Translations under genes and position numbers: made by a program
Shown here: in pieces, positions 6,046 to 12,268 of the stretch
Layout of the letters: every line of letters begins with the position of its first letter
How positions within the stretch are numbered: position 1 is the first letter of the stretch
NCBI GenBank assembly: GCA_902810755.1
Contig: CADDYT010000149.1
Coordinates: 1-15,899, forward strand
Reading direction: 5' to 3'
Origin: Chloroflexota bacterium
Lineage (GTDB): Bacteria; Chloroflexota; Ktedonobacteria; Ktedonobacterales; Ktedonobacteraceae
Length of the DNA: 15,899 nt
Notes under the pieces: model-generated
Seen by the model: the letters and a program-made list of their open reading frames with translations, nothing else
Told to the model about the DNA's origin: nothing
Databases searched by the model: none

Positions 6046-7362
6046 CTACCTGACCCGACTCCTGTCAACAAAATCGCTTGCTGTTAAGGGGAATCCGCTT
6101 ATGGTCGGGTAGATGATGTCACCGGCAGCAGACAATGCCATAGTGCTGAAACTGATGGCGGCATTGAGGGCATCCTGTGCCGGAATCTGATTACGGGTTT
6201 GAACTTCATCGAATGGCCCGTCCCAGTGCAGGCCCAGATGACCGAGGGCATCTCGATTAAAGTTCCAGATTGCGTCCGCGTTCTTCATGATGAAATCGCG
6301 ATATGCCTGGCGGTGATCTATCTGATAGAGGTAGTACAGGTTCTTCATATAGATGCCTTTGAAGAGCGGCCCATCCTCCCCACAGTTATCATCCGGTTCG
6401 CAAGCCGTTTCATAGAGAATGCCGTTTTCGTCGATATTGATCTGATTATTCGCGTCGGCAATTGCTTCGGCCTGTGCAAGATAGGATGGATTATGAGTCA
6501 CTGCGTACAGATCGGTCAGCGCGCCCAGAATCACGCCCTGATTGTATGTCCAGGTTGGCGCGTTATTATTCTGGCAGGTGTTGCCGTCCAGCCCATCGTT
6601 CACCAGATGTGAAGAGTTGAGCATGCCGCTCTGCTTGAACCAGCTCCACTCTCTCATGGCCCAGTCGATATAGCCTGTGTTTTCCGGTCCGTCCCCGTTG
6701 CCAGCACTGTCTCCGGGCGTGCGCTGGTGAAGCCGGAGCGCAACTTCGAGAAACAGTTCGTTGGGGATGGCATTTTTGTAGGTTCTGGTCTTATTCCACC
6801 AGAGGCCACCACCACAGGTGGCGTCCCAGCCGCCGGTCATATCTTGAAAAATGGTTTTTGCTGTATCAAGATAGATGCTTTGATGCGTCAGGTCATATGC
6901 CTTGATCCAGGTAATGGCCCACCAGCCTTCATCGTCATAATAGTTGTTGAGGAATGCGTGCTGGTTATTCTGCTGAAAGGTAGTGGAAATATCGTTCAGG
7001 TAGGCGGTGCTATGGGTCAGTGACGAGTAGTCGATCACTGTTTCCAGCGCGTTGGCCTGCTGCCACCATTGTATATCTGGCCATTGCCCGCTACTGGCAT
7101 CATACGTGCTTTGCAGCGTATGCATCCCGGCTTCGGCGTAAGAGCGGTAATCGGGTGTGACCAGCCTCTCAACGGGATCAGTAGTCTGGTGACTACGTAA
7201 AAGCAGGATAGCGAGGATGAAGATGGTCAATGTGAAAAGGGCGACGAGCCACCGGCGCTCATACCTGCGTGAAGACGAATGTTGCGGCAGGTATGATTGA
7301 ACTGGCTCGCTCTCTTGTTGGAAATCTTGCCAGGAAGTACCAGAGTCCTTATTCTCATCCAT
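6046..7362 (-). CDS. Membrane-anchored glycoside hydrolase family 76 protein (alpha-1,6-mannanase-like)
   Basis: The 438-residue protein has a short hydrophilic N-terminus ending RRYERR and one membrane helix (WLVALFTLTIFILAILLLR, 38-56). No signal-peptidase site is obvious after it. This predicts a type II anchor with the catalytic domain outside the cell. The domain (about 70-438) is an (alpha/alpha)6 GH76 fold. YYDDEGWWAITWIKAYDLT (141-159) carries the catalytic Asp-Asp pair D143-D144. GGWDATCGGGLWWN (177-190), TYKNAIPNELF (194-204), WTYNQGVILGAL (271-282) and FKGIYMKNL (334-342) are further family signatures. GH76 members cleave alpha-1,6-mannan backbones, fungal or mycobacterial for example, but the substrate here is inferred. 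ATG 7362 is preferred to the start at 7398. It has no Shine-Dalgarno, yet the -10 TATACT ends exactly six bases before it, implying a leaderless mRNA. Confidence 0.87.
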   Translation of the reverse strand: MDENKDSGTSWQDFQQESEPVQSYLPQHSSSRRYERRWLVALFTLTIFILAILLLRSHQTTDPVERLVTPDYRSYAEAGMHTLQSTYDASSGQWPDIQWWQQANALETVIDYSSLTHSTAYLNDISTTFQQNNQHAFLNNYYDDEGWWAITWIKAYDLTHQSIYLDTAKTIFQDMTGGWDATCGGGLWWNKTRTYKNAIPNELFLEVALRLHQRTPGDSAGNGDGPENTGYIDWAMREWSWFKQSGMLNSSHLVNDGLDGNTCQNNNAPTWTYNQGVILGALTDLYAVTHNPSYLAQAEAIADANNQINIDENGILYETACEPDDNCGEDGPLFKGIYMKNLYYLYQIDHRQAYRDFIMKNADAIWNFNRDALGHLGLHWDGPFDEVQTRNQIPAQDALNAAISFSTMALSAAGDIIYPTISGFPLTASDFVDRSRVR

Positions 7363-7368
7363 GCTATG

Positions 7369-7377
7369 AGTATAACA
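7369..7377 (-). promoter_or_regulatory. Extended -10 promoter of the GH76 gene (leaderless start)
   Basis: TGT-TATACT reads leftward from 7377 to 7369. The hexamer ends six bases before ATG 7362, so the start point falls on the A of the ATG. No ribosome-binding site is present and no convincing -35 is seen. Confidence 0.5.
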
Positions 7378-7501
7378 TATGGAAGAGGTCAGAGGCACTT
7401 ATTGCCAGAACAATAGCCTTTGTGGGCCAGGTAGCCGCCTTCGTTCCGGCAAGGAAGCCGGTCGCATTCCTTCAAGAGATGCTGTTAAGCAGGCCATGCG
7501 C

Positions 7502-7588
7502 AAGAGGTGGCCCTACCAGACAGGTGTACCTTTTCGAACCACTTGAAGACCTATGCGCGTCTAGTAGGGCCACCTCTTATGGGTGGCC
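7502..7588. repeat. Long inverted repeat with a competing hairpin between the MFS and GH76 genes
   Basis: AAGAGGTGGCCCTAC (7502-7516) recurs exactly in inverse at 7564-7578. After one mismatch the match continues for four more bases (AGAC), giving 20-bp arms 7502-7521 and 7559-7578 around a 37-bp centre. Part of the right arm (GGCCACC, 7568-7574) can instead pair with GGTGGCC (7582-7588). The two folds exclude each other. No U-tract follows on either strand. It may be an RNA switch or processing site in the MFS transcript, or a small REP/MITE-like insertion. Confidence 0.75.
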
Positions 7589-7597
7589 TGTAGTGTG

Positions 7598-7645
7598 GGC
7601 GGCCAGCGTTGCCTGTTCTTGTTCAGTTGTTCATCGCTGGCCGCC
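7598..7645 (-). terminator. Hairpin spanning the MFS stop codon
   Basis: A perfect 11-bp stem (GGCGGCCAGCG 7598-7608 with CGCTGGCCGCC 7635-7645) encloses a 26-nt loop holding the TGA at 7631-7633. No U-tract follows. It is more likely a 3'-end or terminator-like structure than a strong intrinsic terminator. It belongs with the inverted repeat that follows. Confidence 0.45.
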
Positions 7646-9157
7646 TGTACGCTGCTCCGTTACTTCGGCGGAGGCATCTTCTGGCTGGAAGGAAGCGCCG
7701 CTAGTGACGGGCGGCATCGCGGCAGTTGTAGCTGCCGCGATGCGTTTCCCTTCGCGCACGATGGAGAAGAAAATTGCCAGCAGGCAGATGAGCGCGGAGG
7801 CGATGAAGGCATGGCTCATGGCGCTGCTGAAGGCCAGCGAGATGGCTGGCTGCAAGTGGCCAACGGTGCCGAGGAAGACTTCGTTGACGAGCGCGGGCGG
7901 CATGGAAGCTGCTGCGACTGCCAGAGCGACGGCGAAGCTGCACACCATGCCCACGTTGCGCATAGTGTTCAATGTGGCAGAGGCGACACCCAGGCGGTTG
8001 CGCGGCGCGGCCCCCATCGTGGTGCTGGTATTGGGTGACCAGAAGAGACCGCCGCCAAGCCCCATCAGCGCCAGAGCAACGGCGAGGACGATGTAGGAGG
8101 TAGTGGGTGTCAGGAAGGCCAGTATGACCAGCGCCAGAGCCTGCACGATCAGACCCAGCGTGGCTGGTACCGTACCGCCGAAGCGATCGTGGTCTGCCCA
8201 GCGCCCGCCCAGCGGCCCGACTACCGAAGTGACCAGCGGCAGGGGCAGGATGAGCAACGCGGCAGTCAGGGGAGTGTAGCCGCGCACCCCTTGCAGATAG
8301 AAGATCAGCAGGAAGTTGACCGCGAAGACTGCCAGCGATTGCAGCGTGGCCGCGACGACGGAGAAGGCGTAGCGGCGGCTTGAGAAGAGATTCAGGTCGA
8401 GCATGGGGTAAGAGATATGCCGCTCCCAGCGGACGAAAGCGACAAAGGCGACGAGTGCCACCGCCAGCAGGCCCAGTACCATCGACGAGAGACCTGCCCC
8501 GACACTGCTGGTCAGACCGAGCAGCAGTGTGACGAGGCCGATGCAGAAGAGTGCGGCACCGAACAGGTCAAAACGCTCGCCTCTAGGGTTAGGCGCGATA
8601 TCATGCAATAGCAGATAGGCAGCCAGCGTGCCGACGATGCCGATGGGCAGATTGACCAGGAAGATCCAGCGCCAGGAGGTGACGGCCAGAATGAGACCAC
8701 CCAGGACGGGGCCGAGTACACTGCCCGCGCCCCATGTGATGGCGTTGATACCCATAGCCTGCCCGCGCTCGTTGGCCGGGAAGACTTCGGTAATAATTGC
8801 CATCGCGTTGGCCGAAAGCATCGCGCCGCCCACGCCCTGAATGAGTCGCGAGCCGATGAGAAAGGTATCATTGAACGCCAGCCCACAGAGGACGGAGCCG
8901 AAGGTAAAGATAATAAAGCCCAGGTTATACATTCTGACACGGCCAAACATGTCCGCCATCCGACCAAAGGTGAGTTGCAGGATGGTGTTGAGGATGAGAT
9001 AGCCCATAATCACCCACGTCATACGCACCAGGTCGGAATGCAAATCTTGCAGCATATTGGGCAGCGCCAGAATCACAATGGTGGAATCGATAGCGACCAT
9101 TAACGAGCCAATGGTGGTGACCGAGAGCGCGACCCACTTATAAGCAGGTTTTTTCAT
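7631..9157 (-). CDS. MFS multidrug efflux transporter, DHA2 family (14 TM, EmrB/QacA-like)
   Basis: The 508-residue, strongly hydrophobic protein has the length and motifs of the 14-helix drug:H+ antiporter family. TM1 carries the DHA2 motif AIDSTIVILALPNM (22-35). Motif A is GRMADMFGRVRMY (65-77) in the TM2-TM3 loop. R104 lies in GSRLIQGVGGAM, and motif C is the GAGSVLGPVLGGL stretch in TM5. A second motif-A-like loop is GGRWADHDRFGG. The C-terminal 45 residues or so after the last helix are hydrophilic. Efflux of organic compounds powered by the proton gradient is the expected role. Its position just downstream of the ring-cleavage dioxygenase allows export or tolerance of an aromatic, but a terminator lies between them. 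The ribosome-binding site (AAAGG, about 15 nt away) is weak. The start is fixed by TM1. Confidence 0.88.
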   Translation of the reverse strand: MKKPAYKWVALSVTTIGSLMVAIDSTIVILALPNMLQDLHSDLVRMTWVIMGYLILNTILQLTFGRMADMFGRVRMYNLGFIIFTFGSVLCGLAFNDTFLIGSRLIQGVGGAMLSANAMAIITEVFPANERGQAMGINAITWGAGSVLGPVLGGLILAVTSWRWIFLVNLPIGIVGTLAAYLLLHDIAPNPRGERFDLFGAALFCIGLVTLLLGLTSSVGAGLSSMVLGLLAVALVAFVAFVRWERHISYPMLDLNLFSSRRYAFSVVAATLQSLAVFAVNFLLIFYLQGVRGYTPLTAALLILPLPLVTSVVGPLGGRWADHDRFGGTVPATLGLIVQALALVILAFLTPTTSYIVLAVALALMGLGGGLFWSPNTSTTMGAAPRNRLGVASATLNTMRNVGMVCSFAVALAVAAASMPPALVNEVFLGTVGHLQPAISLAFSSAMSHAFIASALICLLAIFFSIVREGKRIAAATTAAMPPVTSGASFQPEDASAEVTEQRTGGQR

Positions 9158-9204
9158 GAGAAACGATATCTGCCTTTCTACCAGTAGGGATAGTCGAGAG
9201 CCAT

Positions 9205-9233
9205 AATATATAACCTATGATATGTCCTGTGCC
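9205..9233 (-). promoter_or_regulatory. Weak candidate promoter of the MFS gene
   Basis: -35 GGCACA (9228-9233, 3/6), a 17-bp spacer and -10 TATATT (9205-9210) sit in an AT-rich stretch between the upstream terminator and the MFS start, predicting a leader of about 40 nt. The call rests mainly on the -10 and the position. Confidence 0.3.
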
Positions 9234-9234
9234 G

Positions 9235-9275
9235 CAAAAAAGAAAGAGCCTGTTCCCGTTACGTGGGACACAGGC
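9235..9275 (-). terminator. Intrinsic terminator after the dioxygenase gene
   Basis: GCCTGT-TCCC pairs with GGGA-C-ACAGGC (9248-9257 with 9265-9275, one bulge, 7-nt loop). On the minus strand TCTTTCTTTTTT follows. A second small hairpin, CTGTAC-gaaa-GTACAG (9283-9298), lies directly after the stop codon at 9302. Together they end the Rid-dioxygenase transcript. Confidence 0.8.
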
Positions 9276-9301
9276 AGAAAAACTGTACGAAAGTACAGGG
9301 A

Positions 9302-10171
9302 TCACTGCTTATCGCGCGGCTTCAGGACGAAATCATACTCCACCGTGTAAAAAGGCGCGTTGACATGGTACTGAGCAGCCTCTTCGTCCGAATCATGCCG
9401 GATAAAATCGACGACCAGCGAATCTTTTGTGCCAAAGACAGCGTCCGAATCGAGATAAGGGTCGCCCTTGACAAAGAGATGGGTGGTGACCGGCACAAAG
9501 CCTTCGGCAGAGATGAGCAGGTGAATGTGAGCCGGGCGATAGGGGTGGCGCCCCAATGCGCGCAATAGTTGCCCGACCGGCCCATCGTCGGGTATGGAAT
9601 AGGAGACCGGTTTGATGCCCACAAAGCAATAACGCCCCTGGCTGTCTGTGCGGAACTTGCCGCGCAGGTTCATATCCGGCTGTTCAGGGTCCTGCTGCTC
9701 GTATAAGCCATTCTCATCCGTCTCCCACACATCAAGCAGCGCGCCGGGGATCGGCGTGCCATCGGTTGAAAGCACGCGCCCCATCACAACGGCAGGCTCG
9801 CCCCGCCCATCCAGGCTAATGGTGGCCCCTGGCGGCAGTTCTCGCGCTCCCTCACGGTAGAACGGCCCAAAGACCGTACTCTCCGTTGCCCCATCTTCCG
9901 CGCGGTGATTAATGGCATCAACCAGCATGGAGACGCCGATGACATCGGAGAGCAGGATAAATTCCTGCCGCCTGTCGTCGCACATCTGCCCTGTCCTCGT
10001 CAAAAACTGGATACCCTGCATCCATTCTGCCTCTGTCAGATTCACCTCACGAATGAAGGCATGCAGATGGGTGATAAGGCTGCTCATTACTTCTTTCAAG
10101 CGGGCGTTGGGGGCTTGCGCCATGCTGTTCAGCACATTGCGGGTGATCTGTTCTTCGGTGTTGTTGCTCAT
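9302..10171 (-). CDS. Intradiol ring-cleavage dioxygenase, hydroxyquinol/catechol 1,2-dioxygenase type
   Basis: The 289-residue protein has both parts of the family. A helical N-terminal dimerisation domain (about 1-95) includes LTEAEWMQGIQFLTRTGQMCDDRRQEFILLSDVIGVS. A beta-sandwich catalytic domain begins TESTVFGPFY. The four non-haem Fe(III) ligands are in place: Y157 (NGLYEQQ), Y191 (PVSYSIPDDGPVG), H215 and H217 (RPAHIHLLI). The family cleaves catechol-type rings between the two hydroxyls. SYSIPDDGPVG followed by GRHPYRPAHIH resembles hydroxyquinol 1,2-dioxygenases more than classical CatA, so maleylacetate formation is plausible, though specificity is not proven. The gene starts 13 nt after the Rid-family stop with only a weak ribosome-binding site (AGTAGAG), suggesting translational coupling. 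A strong terminator follows. No maleylacetate reductase or muconate cycloisomerase gene is in the window. Confidence 0.9.
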   Translation of the reverse strand: MSNNTEEQITRNVLNSMAQAPNARLKEVMSSLITHLHAFIREVNLTEAEWMQGIQFLTRTGQMCDDRRQEFILLSDVIGVSMLVDAINHRAEDGATESTVFGPFYREGARELPPGATISLDGRGEPAVVMGRVLSTDGTPIPGALLDVWETDENGLYEQQDPEQPDMNLRGKFRTDSQGRYCFVGIKPVSYSIPDDGPVGQLLRALGRHPYRPAHIHLLISAEGFVPVTTHLFVKGDPYLDSDAVFGTKDSLVVDFIRHDSDEEAAQYHVNAPFYTVEYDFVLKPRDKQ

Positions 10172-10184
10172 AGGTATGCTCTAC

Positions 10185-10595
10185 TTACGCTGGCAGGCTC
10201 GCGACGGCTTCAATCTCGATCAGCAGATCGTCGAGGGCCAGTTTGCGCACCTCGACGGCTGTACTGGCAGGCGGATGCTCTGCATTCACGTAGCGGTCAC
10301 GCACTTCCCGTATGATGGGCAAGTGTGTCATATCCACGAGGTAGTAATTCAGCTTGACCACGTGGGTGAAATCGGCTCCCACCCCTGCGAGAGCCGCCTG
10401 AAGATTTTCAAAGACCTGCTCGGCTTGCGCACGAACATCGCCTTTCCCAACGACACGAAATGCCTGGTCAACCGCAACCTGCCCCGAAATGTAGACAGTT
10501 CGTCCACCCGTGATTTCGACGATATGCGTGTAACCGGGCGGGCTAGCCATGGTCGGGGGATTGATAAATTGGAGATGAACTGGATGTGCTGTCAT
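10185..10595 (-). CDS. Rid (YjgF/YER057c/UK114) family protein lacking the catalytic arginine
   Basis: The 136-residue protein is a single-domain Rid/chorismate-mutase-like fold. TVYISGQVAVDQAFRVVGKGDVRAQAEQVFENLQAALAGVGADFTHVVKLNYYLVDM (33-89) and the ending LLIEIEAVA (124-132) are diagnostic. RidA enzymes that hydrolyse imines/enamines use an arginine (R105 in E. coli, in PARSCVEV). The equivalent here reads PASTAVEV with Ser111, encoded by AGT. It therefore belongs with the Rid subgroups lacking that residue, whose activities are mostly unknown. E128 is kept. ATG 10595 is chosen because AAAGGAAAG precedes it at about 9 nt and the fold begins soon after. The frame can be extended to 10829, but only with sequence that runs through the promoter. 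It is clearly an operon partner of the dioxygenase. Confidence 0.88.
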   Translation of the reverse strand: MTAHPVHLQFINPPTMASPPGYTHIVEITGGRTVYISGQVAVDQAFRVVGKGDVRAQAEQVFENLQAALAGVGADFTHVVKLNYYLVDMTHLPIIREVRDRYVNAEHPPASTAVEVRKLALDDLLIEIEAVASLPA

Positions 10596-10622
10596 GCTCT
10601 TTTTCTTTCCTTTCACAAAGGT

Positions 10623-10649
10623 ATGGTAACATTTGTTTGTGATAGTCAA
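10623..10649 (-). promoter_or_regulatory. Promoter of the Rid-dioxygenase pair
   Basis: -35 TTGACT (10644-10649, 5/6), a 15-bp spacer and an extended -10 TGT-TACCAT (hexamer 10623-10628) lie about 28-54 bp upstream of the Rid start. Upstream, GTGTTGTCCTG (10667-10677) and CAGGATAACAC (10706-10716) form an inverted repeat with one mismatch, a possible regulator site. Confidence 0.4.
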
Positions 10650-10770
10650 AAAGGGAGCCGCTTTGCGTGTTGTCCTGCTCTCGTTAGAATCTCTCTCAAC
10701 AGCAACAGGATAACACACAGATCGTTTTCCCACAAGGTTGAATTCACTCTGTCCCCTCCTGTTCTCCAGG

Positions 10771-10801
10771 GCAAATCGGCAGCAGTTCACTGCCGATTTG
10801 C
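10771..10801 (-). terminator. Hairpin downstream of the cupin gene
   Basis: A perfect 12-bp stem, GCAAATCGGCAG (10771-10782) with CTGCCGATTTGC (10790-10801), has a 7-nt loop and lies 71 bp past the cupin stop. It lacks a U-tract on either strand. It separates the cupin gene from the Rid promoter and may be a weak terminator or part of the upstream control region. Confidence 0.5.
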
Positions 10802-10871
10802 TTGTCTGCAGGTGAAGAGACCAGCGCATAGAGAGGGAGTACGCGAACCTTGTTCTCCTTCTCTGTGCTGC

Positions 10872-11222
10872 TTAGACATTCCTGCTGGCGCCTTGAAAGT
10901 CGAAGAGAATGCAGGGTTCATCGCCGACGACCATGGCATCGTGTCCTGGCGGGGTGATGGCGATATCGCCCGGCCCGAGATCGTCTACGGTGCCATCGTC
11001 CATCACTGTGCGAAAATGTCCCGAAATGATGTAGGTAAAATGGGTACCCTGGCAACTCTGTGTTCCTGCGATGGGCCTCATATGCTCGGACCACCTCCAG
11101 CCCGGCTCACAGATCATTCTGACAATGGACATATCGCCGAATTTGACGATTTCCATGTTGGCCTTTGGGGGCGTGCGTGTTTCGTCTGGTGCATTGAAGC
11201 TCTTCACTTGTGATGTTGACAT
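10872..11222 (-). CDS. Small single-domain cupin protein
   Basis: The 116-residue protein is one cupin barrel. EPGWRWSEHMRPIAGTQSCQGTHFTYIISGHFRTVMDDG (39-77) gives the first half, with H47, H61 and H69 as possible metal ligands. GPGDIAITPPGHDAMVVGDEP (83-103, H94) is the second cupin motif. The spacing of the first motif is unusual compared with the textbook G-X5-HXH-X3-4-E pattern. ATG 11222 is preferred because AAAAGGAG lies 9 nt upstream. An alternative ATG at 11324 overlaps the methyltransferase stop (TGATG) and would add 34 residues, but has no ribosome-binding site. The function is unknown. Small cupins in catabolic clusters may be dioxygenases, isomerases or ligand-binding proteins. 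It is much shorter than 3-hydroxyanthranilate dioxygenase. The methyltransferase gene ends 101 bp upstream. Confidence 0.8.
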   Translation of the reverse strand: MSTSQVKSFNAPDETRTPPKANMEIVKFGDMSIVRMICEPGWRWSEHMRPIAGTQSCQGTHFTYIISGHFRTVMDDGTVDDLGPGDIAITPPGHDAMVVGDEPCILFDFQGASRNV

Positions 11223-11323
11223 GGTTGCTAGCTCCTTTTCTTTTTTTGACTTTCCTTCCGAATAGTGCTTGAAACGAGTACCCTGCTGGCTGAAGGGATT
11301 CCAGCGGGACACATTGACCTCCA

Positions 11324-12106
11324 TCAAGCGATGGTGATCACATAATGCATGAGATTCTCTTGCCGGTAGCCGCCATTGGACGTCTTGAATGGTACTAAGG
11401 AAGCAAGAACCGCCTGTTTGATGGTTTCTTCACCTGCAACGCGGATAGCGGCTACCAGCGGGCCGGAGGAGCTGATGGTTTTCCAGGCCGTTTCGTCGTC
11501 GGGATAGGTAAAGGGGCATGAGACATCGCCATGTGCATAGACAGTCAGCCCCACCTGTTCCATCAAAGCTTCCATCTTTCCCGGTTCTGAGAGCGCGAAC
11601 GTCCCTTTGGCTCCGGGAGGTGGTGGCGGAAGGCAGGCCATTACCGCCTTGAGGGTCGTGGCGAATTCGCAGTCCTCTATCCTTCCCCATGCCACCATCG
11701 CGACGTACCCACCTGGCTTGCTTACCCTTCGAGCCTGCCGAAGCGCATTCACCGGGTCCTGTGCAAACTGGAAAGAGCTAAACCCCGTGACCACGTCAAA
11801 GGAGGCATCCGCATAGGGTAACTCTTCCATTTCTCCGCAGCGAAAGTCGCCGCTGGGGACGCGCTCGCGGGCAATGACGAGTTCAGCTTCGGAGGCATCC
11901 AGCCCGGTAACTTTAGCTCCCAGTTGCGCGGCAAGCTGCGCCGCCGTGCCAGTTCCACAGCCAATATCCAGCAGACGTGTCTCCCTGCCGACGTTTGTCT
12001 TATCCAGGACTACGTGGTAAACTGGCAATGACATTTTTTCCATCAGGTCTGCCCAGTTACGGGCCTGGACTCCCCAGACCTGTGCTTGTGCTTGTGCTGA
12101 TCCCAT
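11324..12106 (-). CDS. Class I SAM-dependent methyltransferase (UbiE/Methyltransf_11-like)
   Basis: The 260-residue protein has a Rossmann methyltransferase core. Motif I is RLLDIGCGTGTAAQLA (44-59), with D70 at the end of strand 2 (VTGLDASEAEL). GEMEELPYADASFDVVTGFSSFQF (91-114) covers the adenine-contact and post-II region, and SKPGGYVAMVAWG is motif III. The N-terminal 40 residues (QVWGVQARNWADLMEKMSLPVYHVVLD) form the usual helical lid. The C-terminal half is variable and would hold the acceptor site. It resembles small-molecule methyltransferases, but the substrate cannot be told. AAAGG lies 9 nt before the ATG. The gene follows the LAL regulator by 162 bp, with its own promoter (12164-12192) and paired palindromes upstream. 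Confidence 0.87.
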   Translation of the reverse strand: MGSAQAQAQVWGVQARNWADLMEKMSLPVYHVVLDKTNVGRETRLLDIGCGTGTAAQLAAQLGAKVTGLDASEAELVIARERVPSGDFRCGEMEELPYADASFDVVTGFSSFQFAQDPVNALRQARRVSKPGGYVAMVAWGRIEDCEFATTLKAVMACLPPPPPGAKGTFALSEPGKMEALMEQVGLTVYAHGDVSCPFTYPDDETAWKTISSSGPLVAAIRVAGEETIKQAVLASLVPFKTSNGGYRQENLMHYVITIA

Positions 12107-12163
12107 GATTTTTTACCTTTCTTGTTTTGACTTCATTGCAGAAGGATTACTGCTACTGTTCGC

Positions 12164-12231
12164 AGTATAGCCGGAGAAGATGGCTTTGCCATTGTGGAAA
12201 GTACCAATACGTATGGGGAATCAATACGTAT
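12164..12231 (-). promoter_or_regulatory. Promoter and paired palindromic sites upstream of the methyltransferase gene
   Basis: -10 TATACT (12164-12169), a 17-bp spacer and -35 ATGGCA (12187-12192, 4/6) form a reasonable promoter with a leader of about 50 nt. Immediately upstream, CAATACGTAT occurs twice (12205-12214 and 12222-12231), with starts 17 bp apart. Each copy contains the perfect palindrome ATACGTAT. The -35 itself lies in ATGGC-TTT-GCCAT (12180-12192). Position upstream of the -35 suits an activator, possibly the neighbouring LuxR-type protein. Confidence 0.5.
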
Positions 12232-12268
12232 CTTTTTTGGGAGGATGAGAGGGTAGTACGCAGTCAGG

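Noticed and set aside
7269..8096. Plus-strand open frame of 275 codons over the GH76 start, the repeat region and the MFS 3' end
   Set aside because: It crosses two real genes and the structured intergenic region; composition is typical of an antisense shadow.
10596..10829. Upstream extension of the Rid frame (78 extra codons)
   Set aside because: It would translate through the -35/-10 and the inverted repeats, and the ribosome-binding site at the 10595 ATG is good. Rid proteins are normally about 130 residues.
9912..11213. Plus-strand open frame of 433 codons opposite the dioxygenase, Rid and cupin genes
   Set aside because: It runs antisense across three recognisable genes and their intergenic regions, shows no domain-like pattern and has no good ribosome-binding site. 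Open antisense frames are common in GC-rich DNA.
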